Origin: Alphaproteobacteria bacterium | GTDB taxonomy: Bacteria; Myxococcota_A; UBA796; GCA-2862545 | Direction: 5' to 3' | Length of the DNA stretch: 64,000 bases | Assembly: GCA_020632885.1 (NCBI GenBank) | Contig: JACKEQ010000010.1 | Span: forward strand, 116,273 to 180,272 | Shown: piece after piece, positions 25,905 to 34,607 of the stretch | Position numbering within the stretch: the first letter of the stretch is position 1 | Layout: each line of letters begins with the position of its first letter | Program-made: the position numbers and the translations under genes | The notes under the pieces: generated by a model | Databases searched by the model: none | What the model was told of the DNA's origin: nothing | What the model saw: the letters and a program-made list of their open reading frames with translations, nothing else

Positions 25905-26128
25905 CTCGAGGGCGTCCACTTCGTGGCAGGGCCGTGGTTCGCGGTCCGTGAAGCAGATTCGGATTGGGAGGCCTTCGGGCGTGTGTGGATCTCGGACGGC
26001 GGTGGCGCCGACCGGCCCGCCACCCTGGAGATGCGACACACGCTCCTGTGAACGGGCGAACCCTTGCATCCGCTCGGGTGCCGGCGTAGAGGAGCGCTTG
26101 GACCTTCTGGGGTCCAGGGGAGCGAAGG

Positions 26129-27691
26129 GTGCATCCAGGCCTCGATCAGCGCGGCGTGCTGCTCGTCCCGGTGGGGACGAGCGACGTGGAGTCGTGCGAG
26201 TGGCTGACCCTCTGCGAGGGCACCCGGATCGACGGTCGCTACGTGCTGCAGCGGCTGGTGGAGCACGACGAGGCCCACGGCGTGTACGAGGCCCTCGACG
26301 AGCAGGTCGGGCGTGTGGTGCTCGTGCGCCTCATGCCGCGGCCGAGCCTCCCGGACCCCCGGCTGCGGCATCCGGGCCTCGTGGACTTCGTGGACCGTGG
26401 CTGCGTGGGCGCCTGGTACGCCGGGGTGCTCGACCCCGGTGAGGGCTGCAGGCTGCCGACGTCCATGGCGCACCTGGGCTCCGTGCCCGCCGAGGTCGCG
26501 GTCACGGTCGCGTGCGACCTGCTCGACGCCCTCGAGCACGCGCACACCCAGGGCCTGGTGCACGGCGCCCTCGCCCCCGAGCAGATCCACGTCAGCCCCA
26601 CCTGGCATGCCCGCATCGTGGGCTTCCCGGAGGGCTTCGAGCCCCTCGGGCACGAGGCGATGACCCTCGCGGCGCCCGAGCGATGGACCGGCCACCGCGG
26701 CGACGAGCGCACGGACGTCTACGCCGTGGGCCAGCTCGTCTACATGCTCGTCACCGGGCGTCCGGCGTACGGCTGGGGTCCCTCGGCGCGGGAGGGGCAC
26801 TTCCTGGCCTCCCTGCCCCCCGATCGCAGCGTGCCCCCGGCGCTCTTCCAGGTGCTCCGCATCGCCACCGACAAGGCGCCCTCCCTGCGCTACCCCACCG
26901 CGGGCGCGCTCCAGGCCGCTCTGTGCGGCGTGTTCGAGCGGAAGGCCACACCTGTCGGCATCGTGCTCGACCCGTCCACCGAGACCACGCGGACCCCTCC
27001 GTCGGTGGAGGACTGGATCGGCCCCGCCGAGACGATGGATCCGGCACCCCATCGCGTGGAGCGCCACCGGGAGCCCGTGCTCGTGCCGGCCCTCGTGCTC
27101 CTCACCGTGGCGCTCCTGTCCATGGGCCTCGCGACCCTCGCGGGTGTGGCGGCCCTCGGCGCCTGGGCGGTCACCCGGCCCCTCGTGGTGAGCCACGAGC
27201 AGCCCGTGGGCTCGGCCCCGGCTACGCTCGTGCCCCCGACTCCCGCGGCGCCTCCGGCTCCGATCGCTGCTGTCGCGGTGGAGGCCCCTCCGGTGGAGCC
27301 CCCAGCCCCTCTCCCGACCCCCGGCGGCGTGGAGACGGTGCGGGTGCCGGTCACCTTCGCCTACGACTCCTGGGAGGCCCGGGCGGCTCCCGGCTTCGGG
27401 GGCTTCATGGATGACGCGCGGTCCCGGCCCGGCACCGTGCGGCTCATCGGGCACACCGACGACCGTGGGTCCGAGGCGGCCAACCAGCTCATGGGCCTCG
27501 GCCGGGCCTGGTCGGTGAGCCTGCTCATGGTCGCGAACGGCATGCAGGGCGGGCGGATCGAGATCGGCAGCGCCGGCGAGACCCAGCCCGTCGCCCCCAA
27601 CGACACCGCGTCTGGCCGCGCGCTCAACCGGCGCGTCATGGCGGACCTCGAGCCCAGCATCCAGAGCATGCTCGAGGCCCGCGGACGTTGA
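26129..27691 (+). CDS. Pseudokinase - transmembrane - OmpA-like peptidoglycan-binding protein
   Basis: A 520-residue bitopic protein. Residues 30-280 have the Hanks-kinase fold order but lack its catalytic residues: LVRL where the ATP-binding lysine should be, HGALAPEQ (from His145) instead of HRDLKPEN, and VGF (164-166) instead of DFG; LAAPERW and DVYAVGQLVYMLVTG are kept. A membrane helix spans about 317-347, a Pro/Ala linker follows, and residues 401-505 are an OmpA-like domain (GHTDDRGSEAANQL ... ALNRR). It would link peptidoglycan to a cytoplasmic pseudokinase. The GTG start has AGGGGAG six bases upstream. Confidence 0.85.
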   Translation: MHPGLDQRGVLLVPVGTSDVESCEWLTLCEGTRIDGRYVLQRLVEHDEAHGVYEALDEQVGRVVLVRLMPRPSLPDPRLRHPGLVDFVDRGCVGAWYAGVLDPGEGCRLPTSMAHLGSVPAEVAVTVACDLLDALEHAHTQGLVHGALAPEQIHVSPTWHARIVGFPEGFEPLGHEAMTLAAPERWTGHRGDERTDVYAVGQLVYMLVTGRPAYGWGPSAREGHFLASLPPDRSVPPALFQVLRIATDKAPSLRYPTAGALQAALCGVFERKATPVGIVLDPSTETTRTPPSVEDWIGPAETMDPAPHRVERHREPVLVPALVLLTVALLSMGLATLAGVAALGAWAVTRPLVVSHEQPVGSAPATLVPPTPAAPPAPIAAVAVEAPPVEPPAPLPTPGGVETVRVPVTFAYDSWEARAAPGFGGFMDDARSRPGTVRLIGHTDDRGSEAANQLMGLGRAWSVSLLMVANGMQGGRIEIGSAGETQPVAPNDTASGRALNRRVMADLEPSIQSMLEARGR

Positions 27692-28422
27692 GGATCCGGG
27701 GCTTCCACGCGCCTGTCGTGAAGCGCGTGGAGGTCCGTCTGCCCGGCTGGGAGGGTGTGCGGGTCTGCCAGCTCACCGATCTCCACTTCGGGCTCGTGAC
27801 CCCGGTGGGCCTGCTGCGTGCCGCCGTGGAGCGCGCGAACGCGGAGGCTCCCGATCTCGTCGTGCTGACGGGCGACTTCGTGTGCCGGGGCTCCCGGTGG
27901 GTCGGCCAGATCACCGAGACCCTCGGTGCCCTCGAGGTGCCGTCCGTCGCGGTGCTCGGGAACCACGACCACTGGGTGGCCGCGGATGCGGTGCGTCGGG
28001 CTCTGGAGCGTGCCGGCGTGGTGGTGCTCCAGAACGGTTGGACCGAGGTGCAGGCGGGTGGGCGCACCCTCGCGGTGGCCGGCATGGACGACTCCACCAC
28101 CGGCAACGACGACCCCGAGGCCACCGTGCGCGGTCTCTCCCTGCCCGCGCTCGGGCTCACCCACAACCCCGCGGCTGCGCCGGCGCTCTGGGCGCGCGGG
28201 ATCCGGGGTGTGCTCTCGGGTCACACCCACGCCGGTCAGATGCACGTGCCCGGCTTCACGCGGGCCCTCTACCGCACGGCCCTCCGGCAGCCCTACGTGG
28301 ACGGGCTCTTCGAGGGTGACGACGGCTGGGTGTACGTCTCCGCTGGGGTCGGATCGGCCGCCGTGCCCTGGCGTGCAGGAGAACGCGCGAAGCGGGAGGT
28401 CACCCTGCTCGCCGTGGGTTAG
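27688..28422 (+). CDS. Metallophosphoesterase (YkuE/YaeI-like)
   Basis: A 244-residue calcineurin-like phosphoesterase with the two-metal motifs in order: TDLHFG, VVLTGDFV, LGNHDHW and SGHTHAGQMH. The final YVSAGVGSAAVPWR resembles the C-terminus of YkuE/YaeI enzymes, which hydrolyse phosphodiesters at or near the membrane. No membrane helix or signal peptide is visible. The start appears to be a TTG overlapping the stop of the pseudokinase gene (TTGA); no better start occurs before the first metal motif. Coupling to the pseudokinase is likely. Confidence 0.85.
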   Translation: MRIRGFHAPVVKRVEVRLPGWEGVRVCQLTDLHFGLVTPVGLLRAAVERANAEAPDLVVLTGDFVCRGSRWVGQITETLGALEVPSVAVLGNHDHWVAADAVRRALERAGVVVLQNGWTEVQAGGRTLAVAGMDDSTTGNDDPEATVRGLSLPALGLTHNPAAAPALWARGIRGVLSGHTHAGQMHVPGFTRALYRTALRQPYVDGLFEGDDGWVYVSAGVGSAAVPWRAGERAKREVTLLAVG

Positions 28423-28432
28423 TCCCCCGGCC

Positions 28433-28918
28433 ATGCAGACCATCGAGAACGGAAAGGTGGTGGCGATCAGCCTCACCGTCGTCGACAACGCGAACGGCCA
28501 GGTGCTGGAGACCCGGAGCGAAGAGCTCCCGGTGCTCTACCTCCACGGCCACGACAACCTCGTCTCCAGCCTGGAGGAGCGCCTCGTGGGCCTCTCCGAG
28601 GGCGAGGAGTTCGAGTTCACCGTGGAGGACGGCTACGGGCCGGCCGCCACGAGCGAGCCCCAGGAGGTCCCCAAGCGGGAGTTCCCGAAGGCGTGGCATC
28701 TGGAGCCCGGCTTCTCGTTCCTCGCCTCGGGCGCGAACGGCAAGCAGGTCCGCCTCTGGGTGCACGGTGTGAAGGGCTCGCGCGTCACCGTCTCCGGCGA
28801 GCACCCGTGGTGCGGCCGCACGGTCACGTTCTCGGGCAAGGTGCTGGGCATGCGCAGCGCCACGCTCGAGGAGCGCAACCACGGCCACGCGCACGGTCCG
28901 GGCGGCCACCACCACTGA
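28433..28918 (+). CDS. SlyD-like FKBP peptidyl-prolyl isomerase
   Basis: A 161-residue protein of the SlyD branch: the split FKBP domain starts with KVVAISLTVVDNANGQVLETR, then PVLYLHGHDNLVSSLEERLVGLSEGEEF, the inserted-in-flap region, and TFSGKVLGMRSATLEE. The tail HGHAHGPGGHHH is histidine-rich and should bind nickel or zinc, as in SlyD metallochaperones. It has no export signal, so it is cytoplasmic. It begins 10 bases after the metallophosphoesterase stop. Confidence 0.9.
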   Translation: MQTIENGKVVAISLTVVDNANGQVLETRSEELPVLYLHGHDNLVSSLEERLVGLSEGEEFEFTVEDGYGPAATSEPQEVPKREFPKAWHLEPGFSFLASGANGKQVRLWVHGVKGSRVTVSGEHPWCGRTVTFSGKVLGMRSATLEERNHGHAHGPGGHHH

Positions 28919-28971
28919 TGGTGGAGTGGTAGCTTCTGGGGGTCGGGACGTCGTCCCCGCCCGGAGCTCCC

Positions 28972-29595
28972 ATGATCGCGCTCGTGCCGTTCGCCCTCGC
29001 CACCACGCTCACCCTCGAGCGCACCGACAAGGGCGGCCTCTCGTGGGAGATCGCGGCCGAAGAGGGCTGGAAGGTCGGGCGTGACCCCGAGCCCGAGGTG
29101 CGGATCGACCTCGTGGGAGCGGAGGGCAGCACGGCCATCGACGTGCCCGCGAAGGGTGCGATGGGCCCGCAGATCCTCCAGCTCCTCCCGGACCTCGAGC
29201 AGCTCCAGGTGCGTGCGCGGCTCCAGGTCTGCCGTGAGGATCTCTGCGACGCGAAGCAGGGGCTCTCGGGTGTCCTGGCGCGGGCCGGTGACGCGGGGGT
29301 GCCAGCGCTCGTGGTGCTCGGCGGGAGAGGCTGCAAGCCCTGCGCGGAGCTCGCCCACGACGTGCTCTTCGCGGAGGGTGACCCCGCGAAGCTGAGCGGT
29401 CGGGTGGAGTGGGCCCTGCTGAACATGATGGACGCGGGGATCGCCGACCAGCTGAAGGCCTGGGGCCTGCCCATCAGCATGCCGACCCTGCTGATCGTGC
29501 GGGCGGACGGCACGCTGGTGGCCCAGCACAGCGGGTACGGCGGCCGGGAGCCCTTCGAGAAGTGGCTGCGCGGGGAGCTGCGTCAGGGCAGGTAG
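28972..29595 (+). CDS. Exported thioredoxin-like protein
   Basis: A 207-residue protein with a short leader (MIALVPFALATT) and a thioredoxin-fold C-terminal half: VPALVVLGGRGCKPCAELAH with the redox pair C-K-P-C, then ISMPTLLIVRADG with the cis-proline and a final GYGGREPFEKWLRG. The N-terminal 90 residues look like a beta-sandwich and include another cysteine pair (CREDLC), reminiscent of DsbD N-terminal domains, though similarity is too weak to claim. It faces the multihaem cytochrome gene tail-to-tail (13-base overlap); a role in keeping haem-binding cysteines reduced is a guess. Confidence 0.7.
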   Translation: MIALVPFALATTLTLERTDKGGLSWEIAAEEGWKVGRDPEPEVRIDLVGAEGSTAIDVPAKGAMGPQILQLLPDLEQLQVRARLQVCREDLCDAKQGLSGVLARAGDAGVPALVVLGGRGCKPCAELAHDVLFAEGDPAKLSGRVEWALLNMMDAGIADQLKAWGLPISMPTLLIVRADGTLVAQHSGYGGREPFEKWLRGELRQGR

Positions 29596-32500
29596 AGCGA
29601 CGCGTCCCCGCGGGGGTTCCCGGCGTTGTCGAGCCACGCGTCGAGCACGATGCCCACGGTGGGATCGGTCAGTCGCTCGATCAGCGTGGGCCCCAGGGGA
29701 CCCGCGAGGTCCGGGAGCAGGCCGCCCCGTGCGCCGTGCACGTTGCCGTTGCGCAGCGGGTGGCTCATGGAGACGTTCTCGACCCCGCTCCGCTCCACCA
29801 CCCGGTCGAGGTCGTAGACCACGGCGTTCGGATCGAAGACGTCGGCGGGCGACTGACCCTCGCAGCCCGGCCGTCCCGCGTGGGCGTCGAGGGTGTTCAC
29901 CGGGCAGCCGTTCGCGTCGAAGAGGAACAGCCCGGTGCCGAGCCCCGCGTTCATGGCGACGTAGATCGGGTGGTCGAGCTCGTTGCCGGTGTTCCGTCCG
30001 ATGACCTGCTGGAGGAGCTGGAACAGGGTGTCCGTGGACGGATCGGTGGGGTCGAGGGGCCCGTTCAGGCCCGCGAAGTCGTTGGCCCCGAGGTACCCGG
30101 CGAGGAACCGCTGGTAGTCCGTGAGGTTGTCGATGCCGTCGCCGTTCGCGTCGCCCGCCAGCCCGTCCACCGTGAGGTGGCAGGCGCTGCAGCTCCGCAC
30201 GCCTTCGGCCTCGGCCGTGGCGGCTCCCCGGGTCGCGTGGGGTGCGACGCGGTCGTGGGCGAGGGCCGGGAACGGATTCCGTCCCGCGAGCCCGCCGAGC
30301 CCGCCCATCCCGTTGCGGTCGGTGAACGCGAAGACGTCCGACGTGTTGCCCTGGACGTCCATGTACCGGAAGAAGAGCTGGGTGCCGCTGCCCCCTGTGG
30401 TGATCTTCCCGGACGGGCCCACCGTGAGCTGGCCGAGCAGCGGGCTCGTGTAGGTGAGCCGCTCGTCGACGTCGAGCACGCTGCGCTCGCCGCTGCGACG
30501 GGAGAGCAGGAAGGTGGCGGGGTCCTCGTAGTAGGTGGCCTGGAGGTGGCAGCCCACGCAGGTGGTGGTCCACGAGGCGTGGCAGGCCGTGCAGTCGAGG
30601 GTGTCGGTGTGGGAGAAGCCGACCGCCGCTCCGCCGCCCGTCTGGACGGGGCCGACCCCGTCGCTCGGGGAGCCGCCCACCCGGCCCATGGCGAAGGACG
30701 CCTCGGCGTCGTACCAGGGCTGGCCCGTGACCGGATGCACCGCCGTGGACGCGGGGTCCACGAGGTCGCGGACGAGCGGGATCCAGTGCGTGCGGCCGTC
30801 CACCCGCGACTGGAGCTTCATCACGGTCTGGCCGCCCACCTGGACCTGCACGACGTTGCGCAGGGGGTCGCCGAACCGGTCCACCGCGCAGGTCGCGACG
30901 TTCCCCTGGTAGTCCGCGCAGCCCGTCGTGGTGGGCGGATCGTCGAGGGTGCCGTGGCAGGACTCGCAGGTGACCCCGGTGACCTGGTGGCCCCGCGAGC
31001 GCAACCCGCGCTCGGGCCCGCCCGGGAAGCCTCCGTGCAGGTCGGCGCTCCCGTGGCAGTCCACGCAGCCCATCCCGGCCTCGTAGTGCACGTCCGGGGG
31101 CGTGTCGTCGCGGCCGTCCCCGTCGTAGTCCTCCTCGAGCAGGAGCTGGTTGAAGTCGAGCCCGTTCCAGCGGGCGTTCTGCACCATGGGGTCGAACAGG
31201 CGGCGGTCGAACTGGGTGGTGACGAAGGTCTCCGGGTTCGCGGGGTACTGGAAGCCGTTCACGACGTCCCGCTCGGGGTCCTCGCGCAGGCCCCAGTACT
31301 GCAGCACCGTGCGGTTCGTGCCCACATGGCAGGTCGCGCAGGTGGTGTCCTCCACGCCCTCCACGAGCGCGGTGGGCAGGATGCGCGCGGTGGACCTCAG
31401 ACGGTGCTTGCGCACGTGGGGACGCTCGGGTGCCTGGAGGGCGTCCGGGTTCGCGGGCTCGAACCGGTTCACGTTCGGGTCGCGGGTGATGGACCTCCCG
31501 TCGGCGGACATCGGCATGTGGCACGCCGCGCACCCCGACGCCCGGTAGCGTGCGGTGGTCGCGTTCGGCCCGGCGTTGCCGAGGTGGCAGTCCGCACAGA
31601 CCTGCCCGAGGGCCGACGTGACGAGGTGGTCGAGGTCGGACCCCGCCACGATCTGGCCTGCCGCGAGCCCGGACACCGTGCCGTCGTGGACCTGGGACCC
31701 CAGGTCCGCCGCCAAAATCGGCGCCTGGTACACGGACGTCCCGCCCACCACCCCGAACACGGTGTGCTCGGGAGCCTCGACGAGCTCGGCCACCCGTCCG
31801 GTCGAGGGAGGACCCCCCGCGCCGAGGACATCGCGCTGGCCGCGGTCGCCGGCGGTGCCGGAGTAGGCGGTGTCGCCCGTGAGGGACGGGAGCCCGGCGC
31901 TGAAGGCGGGCGAGCTGAAGATCCCGACCGCCGTGCCCATCGGGCTCCGCTCCATCCAGCCGGCCTCCTCGGTGTGGCAGCCGGCCTGGCCGCAGCCCCG
32001 CCCCGCGGCGACCACCCGGGTGTCACCCGGTGCCACGAACTGCAGCCAGTCGAGCCCCGTGAAGGTCTGGCCGTTCGCCTGCCAGTCGGGGAGCCGGTCC
32101 ATGGACGCGCGGCTGACGAGGGCATTCCAGGCCACGGGGTCGGTGATCAGCGCGTTGGCGTTGGTGAAGCCCGGCGGCGGCGGCACGTGGGCCTCGAAGC
32201 GGGTGAGGCCGGCCGTGGGGTCGCCACCGTGGCAGTCCACGCACGGGATCTCCCGTGCGGACAGGAACGGATGGGGGTTCTCGGTGCCCGGGCCGCTGTA
32301 CCGGGCCTCCCCGTCGAGGGCACCGTTGTGGCAGGTCATGCAACCGCTCTGGACCGCAGGCGGTGGGATGTCGGGCACGGCAGGGACGCACTCGGGCGGC
32401 GTGGCGCAGAACGCCGGGCTGCACTCGCAGCACGCCAGCCGTGCGGGGAGGTTCTCGGGCGAGCTGTCGCAGAGGTCGACCGTGCGCTCGCAGTTGTAGG

Positions 32501-32639
32501 TCTCTCCCCGGTAGTCGTACGCCGCGCAGTCGTAGTCCCGGGGAGGGGGCTCGGTGACGACCACCGGACCGGTGTCGCCGGTCGGGACAGCGGTCGTGCC
32601 GCGTGTACAGGCCACGAGCGAGAGGAGCAGCAGATGCAC
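29583..32639 (-). CDS. Multihaem c-type cytochrome lipoprotein
   Basis: A 1018-residue exported protein with a short leader and lipobox LVAC. Ten CxxCH haem sites can be counted (CMTCH, CVDCH, CADCH, CAACH, CATCH, CVDCH, CESCH, CTACH, CVGCH, CSACH); one further CGQAGCH has four residues between the cysteines and may bind an eleventh haem. Sites are widely spaced, with long haem-free stretches. A cysteine-rich N-terminal module precedes the first site and an EF-hand/dockerin-like GDANGDGIDNLTDY follows the last. Such proteins move electrons across the periplasm or outer membrane. No reductase or porin partner lies next to it. Confidence 0.9.
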   Translation of the reverse strand: MHLLLLSLVACTRGTTAVPTGDTGPVVVTEPPPRDYDCAAYDYRGETYNCERTVDLCDSSPENLPARLACCECSPAFCATPPECVPAVPDIPPPAVQSGCMTCHNGALDGEARYSGPGTENPHPFLSAREIPCVDCHGGDPTAGLTRFEAHVPPPPGFTNANALITDPVAWNALVSRASMDRLPDWQANGQTFTGLDWLQFVAPGDTRVVAAGRGCGQAGCHTEEAGWMERSPMGTAVGIFSSPAFSAGLPSLTGDTAYSGTAGDRGQRDVLGAGGPPSTGRVAELVEAPEHTVFGVVGGTSVYQAPILAADLGSQVHDGTVSGLAAGQIVAGSDLDHLVTSALGQVCADCHLGNAGPNATTARYRASGCAACHMPMSADGRSITRDPNVNRFEPANPDALQAPERPHVRKHRLRSTARILPTALVEGVEDTTCATCHVGTNRTVLQYWGLREDPERDVVNGFQYPANPETFVTTQFDRRLFDPMVQNARWNGLDFNQLLLEEDYDGDGRDDTPPDVHYEAGMGCVDCHGSADLHGGFPGGPERGLRSRGHQVTGVTCESCHGTLDDPPTTTGCADYQGNVATCAVDRFGDPLRNVVQVQVGGQTVMKLQSRVDGRTHWIPLVRDLVDPASTAVHPVTGQPWYDAEASFAMGRVGGSPSDGVGPVQTGGGAAVGFSHTDTLDCTACHASWTTTCVGCHLQATYYEDPATFLLSRRSGERSVLDVDERLTYTSPLLGQLTVGPSGKITTGGSGTQLFFRYMDVQGNTSDVFAFTDRNGMGGLGGLAGRNPFPALAHDRVAPHATRGAATAEAEGVRSCSACHLTVDGLAGDANGDGIDNLTDYQRFLAGYLGANDFAGLNGPLDPTDPSTDTLFQLLQQVIGRNTGNELDHPIYVAMNAGLGTGLFLFDANGCPVNTLDAHAGRPGCEGQSPADVFDPNAVVYDLDRVVERSGVENVSMSHPLRNGNVHGARGGLLPDLAGPLGPTLIERLTDPTVGIVLDAWLDNAGNPRGDASLYLP

Positions 32640-32665
32640 GGAGATCCCCCGGGAGAAGGGCCAAC

Positions 32666-34027
32666 CTACCCGGGCGATCCCCCACCGTCAGGAACCGGTG
32701 CCGGCATCGGCATCGGCACGGGCGGCTCCATCGGTGCCGGCATCGGCGCGGGTGCCGGCGTGGGCGCGGAGGGCTCGCCCTGCCTGAGGATGTGGAACTC
32801 CACACGCCGGTTGCGCTGGCGTCCACCCGGCGTGCGGTTCGTGTCGATGGGCTCGAGCTCCCCGCGACCCACCGCCTCCAGGCGCTCGCGCGGGATGCCG
32901 CGGCTCTCGAGGTACACGCGCACGCTGAAGGCCCGCTCCTGCGAGAGCTGCAGGTTCGCGGAGTCCGAGCCTTGGTTGTCGGTGTGGCCCTCGATGCGCA
33001 GGCGCATGTCGGGGACGTCCTGGAGCACCTTCACCACGTCGTCGAGGATGGAGTTCGCGGACGGCAGGAGGGTGGCTGAGCCGGTCTGGAACTCGATGGT
33101 CTCCTTGATCTCCACGCGGGTGCGCGTGACCACGACCTTCTTGGGCTCCTCGTCCGGGCAGCCGTCGTCGTCGAGGTAGCCGTTCTTCGTCTCGGGCTGG
33201 GTGGGACACTGGTCGTTGGCGTCGGAGATCCCGTCGTCGTCGGCGTCCTGGTCGGGGCACCCCTGCCGCTCGGTGGGGCCGGGCTCGTTCGGGCAGCGGT
33301 CGATGCTGTCGGCGACACCGTCGCTGTCGTTGTCGGGGTCCGGACAGCCGTCCTCGTCCTCCCAGCCGTCCGTGTCCTCCGGCACGAGGGGACAGCCGTC
33401 GCGGAGGTCGTTCACGAGGTCGTTGTCGTTGTCGAGCTCCGGACAGCCATCCTGGTCCTGGAAGCCGTCGAAGTCCTCGGCGTCCTCCGGACAGGGGTCC
33501 ACCGCGTCGATCAGGCCGTCTCCGTCGCTGTCGTCGCTCGTCTCCGGGCAGCCGTCCTCGTCGCGATCGCCGTCGAGGTCCTCGGGGATGTCGATGCAGG
33601 CATCGTCGATGTTCACGATGCCGTCGCGGTCCTCGTCGCCGGTCGGGTCGAGGTCGCGGCAGCCGTCCGTGTCGTCCACCCCGTCGTGGTCCTCCGGCTC
33701 GTCGGGGCAGCGGTCCACGATGTCCGGCACGCGATCCTGGTCGCGATCGGCCCCGCCGCACTCGGTGGCCTTCTCGAGGGCCGCCAGCGCGGCCTCGTAG
33801 CCGACCGTGGCGTGGTCTCCCGCGCGCCGCACGTCGCCCTGGGCGAGCTCCAGGCGCGTGAAGTCCACCGAGGACTGCGCGCGCGCGAGCTCCTCCGGCG
33901 CACACATGCGCGCGTACACCGCGTTGGCCTTGGTGATCGTGTCCTCGGTCTTCGACAGCGTGTCGGTGACGTGGCGCGGCACCATGCAGCCCGCGAGCAC
34001 GAGCAGGATCAGCGGGGCGCGGGTCAC
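32666..34027 (-). CDS. OmpA-family lipoprotein with thrombospondin type 3 repeats
   Basis: A 453-residue lipoprotein (VLAGC lipobox). Residues 20-105 are helical. Six calcium-binding TSP3-type repeats follow, each with D-x-D-x-D and a CP or GC pair (DRVPDIVDRCPDEPEDHDG and similar). The C-terminal OmpA-like domain has TDNQGSDSANLQLSQERA and GRQRNRRVEF, the peptidoglycan diaminopimelate-binding residues. A Pro/Met/Ala tail ends the protein. TSP3 repeats form a stiff linker between the outer membrane and the cell wall. The GTG start overlaps the stop of the DUF4398-like gene (GTGA). Confidence 0.92.
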   Translation of the reverse strand: MTRAPLILLVLAGCMVPRHVTDTLSKTEDTITKANAVYARMCAPEELARAQSSVDFTRLELAQGDVRRAGDHATVGYEAALAALEKATECGGADRDQDRVPDIVDRCPDEPEDHDGVDDTDGCRDLDPTGDEDRDGIVNIDDACIDIPEDLDGDRDEDGCPETSDDSDGDGLIDAVDPCPEDAEDFDGFQDQDGCPELDNDNDLVNDLRDGCPLVPEDTDGWEDEDGCPDPDNDSDGVADSIDRCPNEPGPTERQGCPDQDADDDGISDANDQCPTQPETKNGYLDDDGCPDEEPKKVVVTRTRVEIKETIEFQTGSATLLPSANSILDDVVKVLQDVPDMRLRIEGHTDNQGSDSANLQLSQERAFSVRVYLESRGIPRERLEAVGRGELEPIDTNRTPGGRQRNRRVEFHILRQGEPSAPTPAPAPMPAPMEPPVPMPMPAPVPDGGGSPG

Positions 34028-34488
34028 AGGCCCCCTTCGATCTCGATGTCGTCGTCGTCGTCCAGGGGGACGGGCGCGGGCATCTCCGGCTCCGGCATGG
34101 TGGCGTCGCTGGGCGGGGGCGGCGGGATCGGCCGCGGAGCCGGCTGGACGGCGTCCTTCAGGGAATCGAGCTCGAGGTCGAGGCGCCGGGGGCCCCGGCC
34201 GACCTGCACGAGGGCCTGGTCGGTCCACTCCACGCTCTTGCGCGCGAGCTCCACGCTGTAGCGGTGCTCGCCGTGCCCCGCCTCCTCCCACGCCTTCTCG
34301 AGGTAGTGGGTGGCCATCGCGAGCTCGTACGGCGCGAGCTCCGCTGCGTCCTTCGCCACCGCGACGTCGCGCGCGTCGGCCGCCGTCTGGATCTGGAGCG
34401 CGGAGTGCGCCGCGGTGCACGCGCTGCCGGTGAGCAGCGCCAGACCGGCGAGAGCGAGGGCGCCGAAGGCGCGTGCGGGGATCTGCAT
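34024..34488 (-). CDS. DUF4398-like lipoprotein
   Basis: A 154-residue lipoprotein: signal peptide with lipobox TGSAC, then a helical region (ARDVAVAKDAAELAPYELAM and YSVELARKSVEWTDQAL) matching the DUF4398 pattern, and a proline-rich acidic tail ending in DDDDDIEIE. Proteins of this type are regularly encoded just before OmpA-family genes, as here, and are thought to act in the periplasm with them. Overlaps the OmpA gene by four bases (GTGA). No enzymatic feature is seen. Confidence 0.75.
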   Translation of the reverse strand: MQIPARAFGALALAGLALLTGSACTAAHSALQIQTAADARDVAVAKDAAELAPYELAMATHYLEKAWEEAGHGEHRYSVELARKSVEWTDQALVQVGRGPRRLDLELDSLKDAVQPAPRPIPPPPPSDATMPEPEMPAPVPLDDDDDIEIEGGL

Positions 34489-34577
34489 GAGGGCTCCGGC
34501 TGCATTTCGCCACGTCCGGGCGGGCCCGTCAAGGCACCGGGGTACGCGCGTGGATGCCAGGAGCGTCGAGGTGTGCG

Positions 34578-34583
34578 TACAAT
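34578..34583 (+). promoter_or_regulatory. Candidate -10 promoter element (TACAAT)
   Basis: TACAAT lies 24 bases before the TTG start at 34608. An ATGCCA at 34554-34559 fits a weak -35 element at an 18-base spacer. It stands out in this GC-rich sequence and decides for a start downstream of about 34590. The divergent partner promoter for the DUF4398-like gene must lie in the same 119-base gap (34489-34607) but was not identified. Confidence 0.4.
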
Positions 34584-34607
34584 GCGCGGGCACAGGGACC
34601 AGCAGCT

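Noticed and set aside
28633..31533. Minus-strand frame of 966 codons in a second frame over the cytochrome gene
   Set aside because: Arg/Pro-rich; the other minus-strand frame has ten CxxCH sites and a lipobox.
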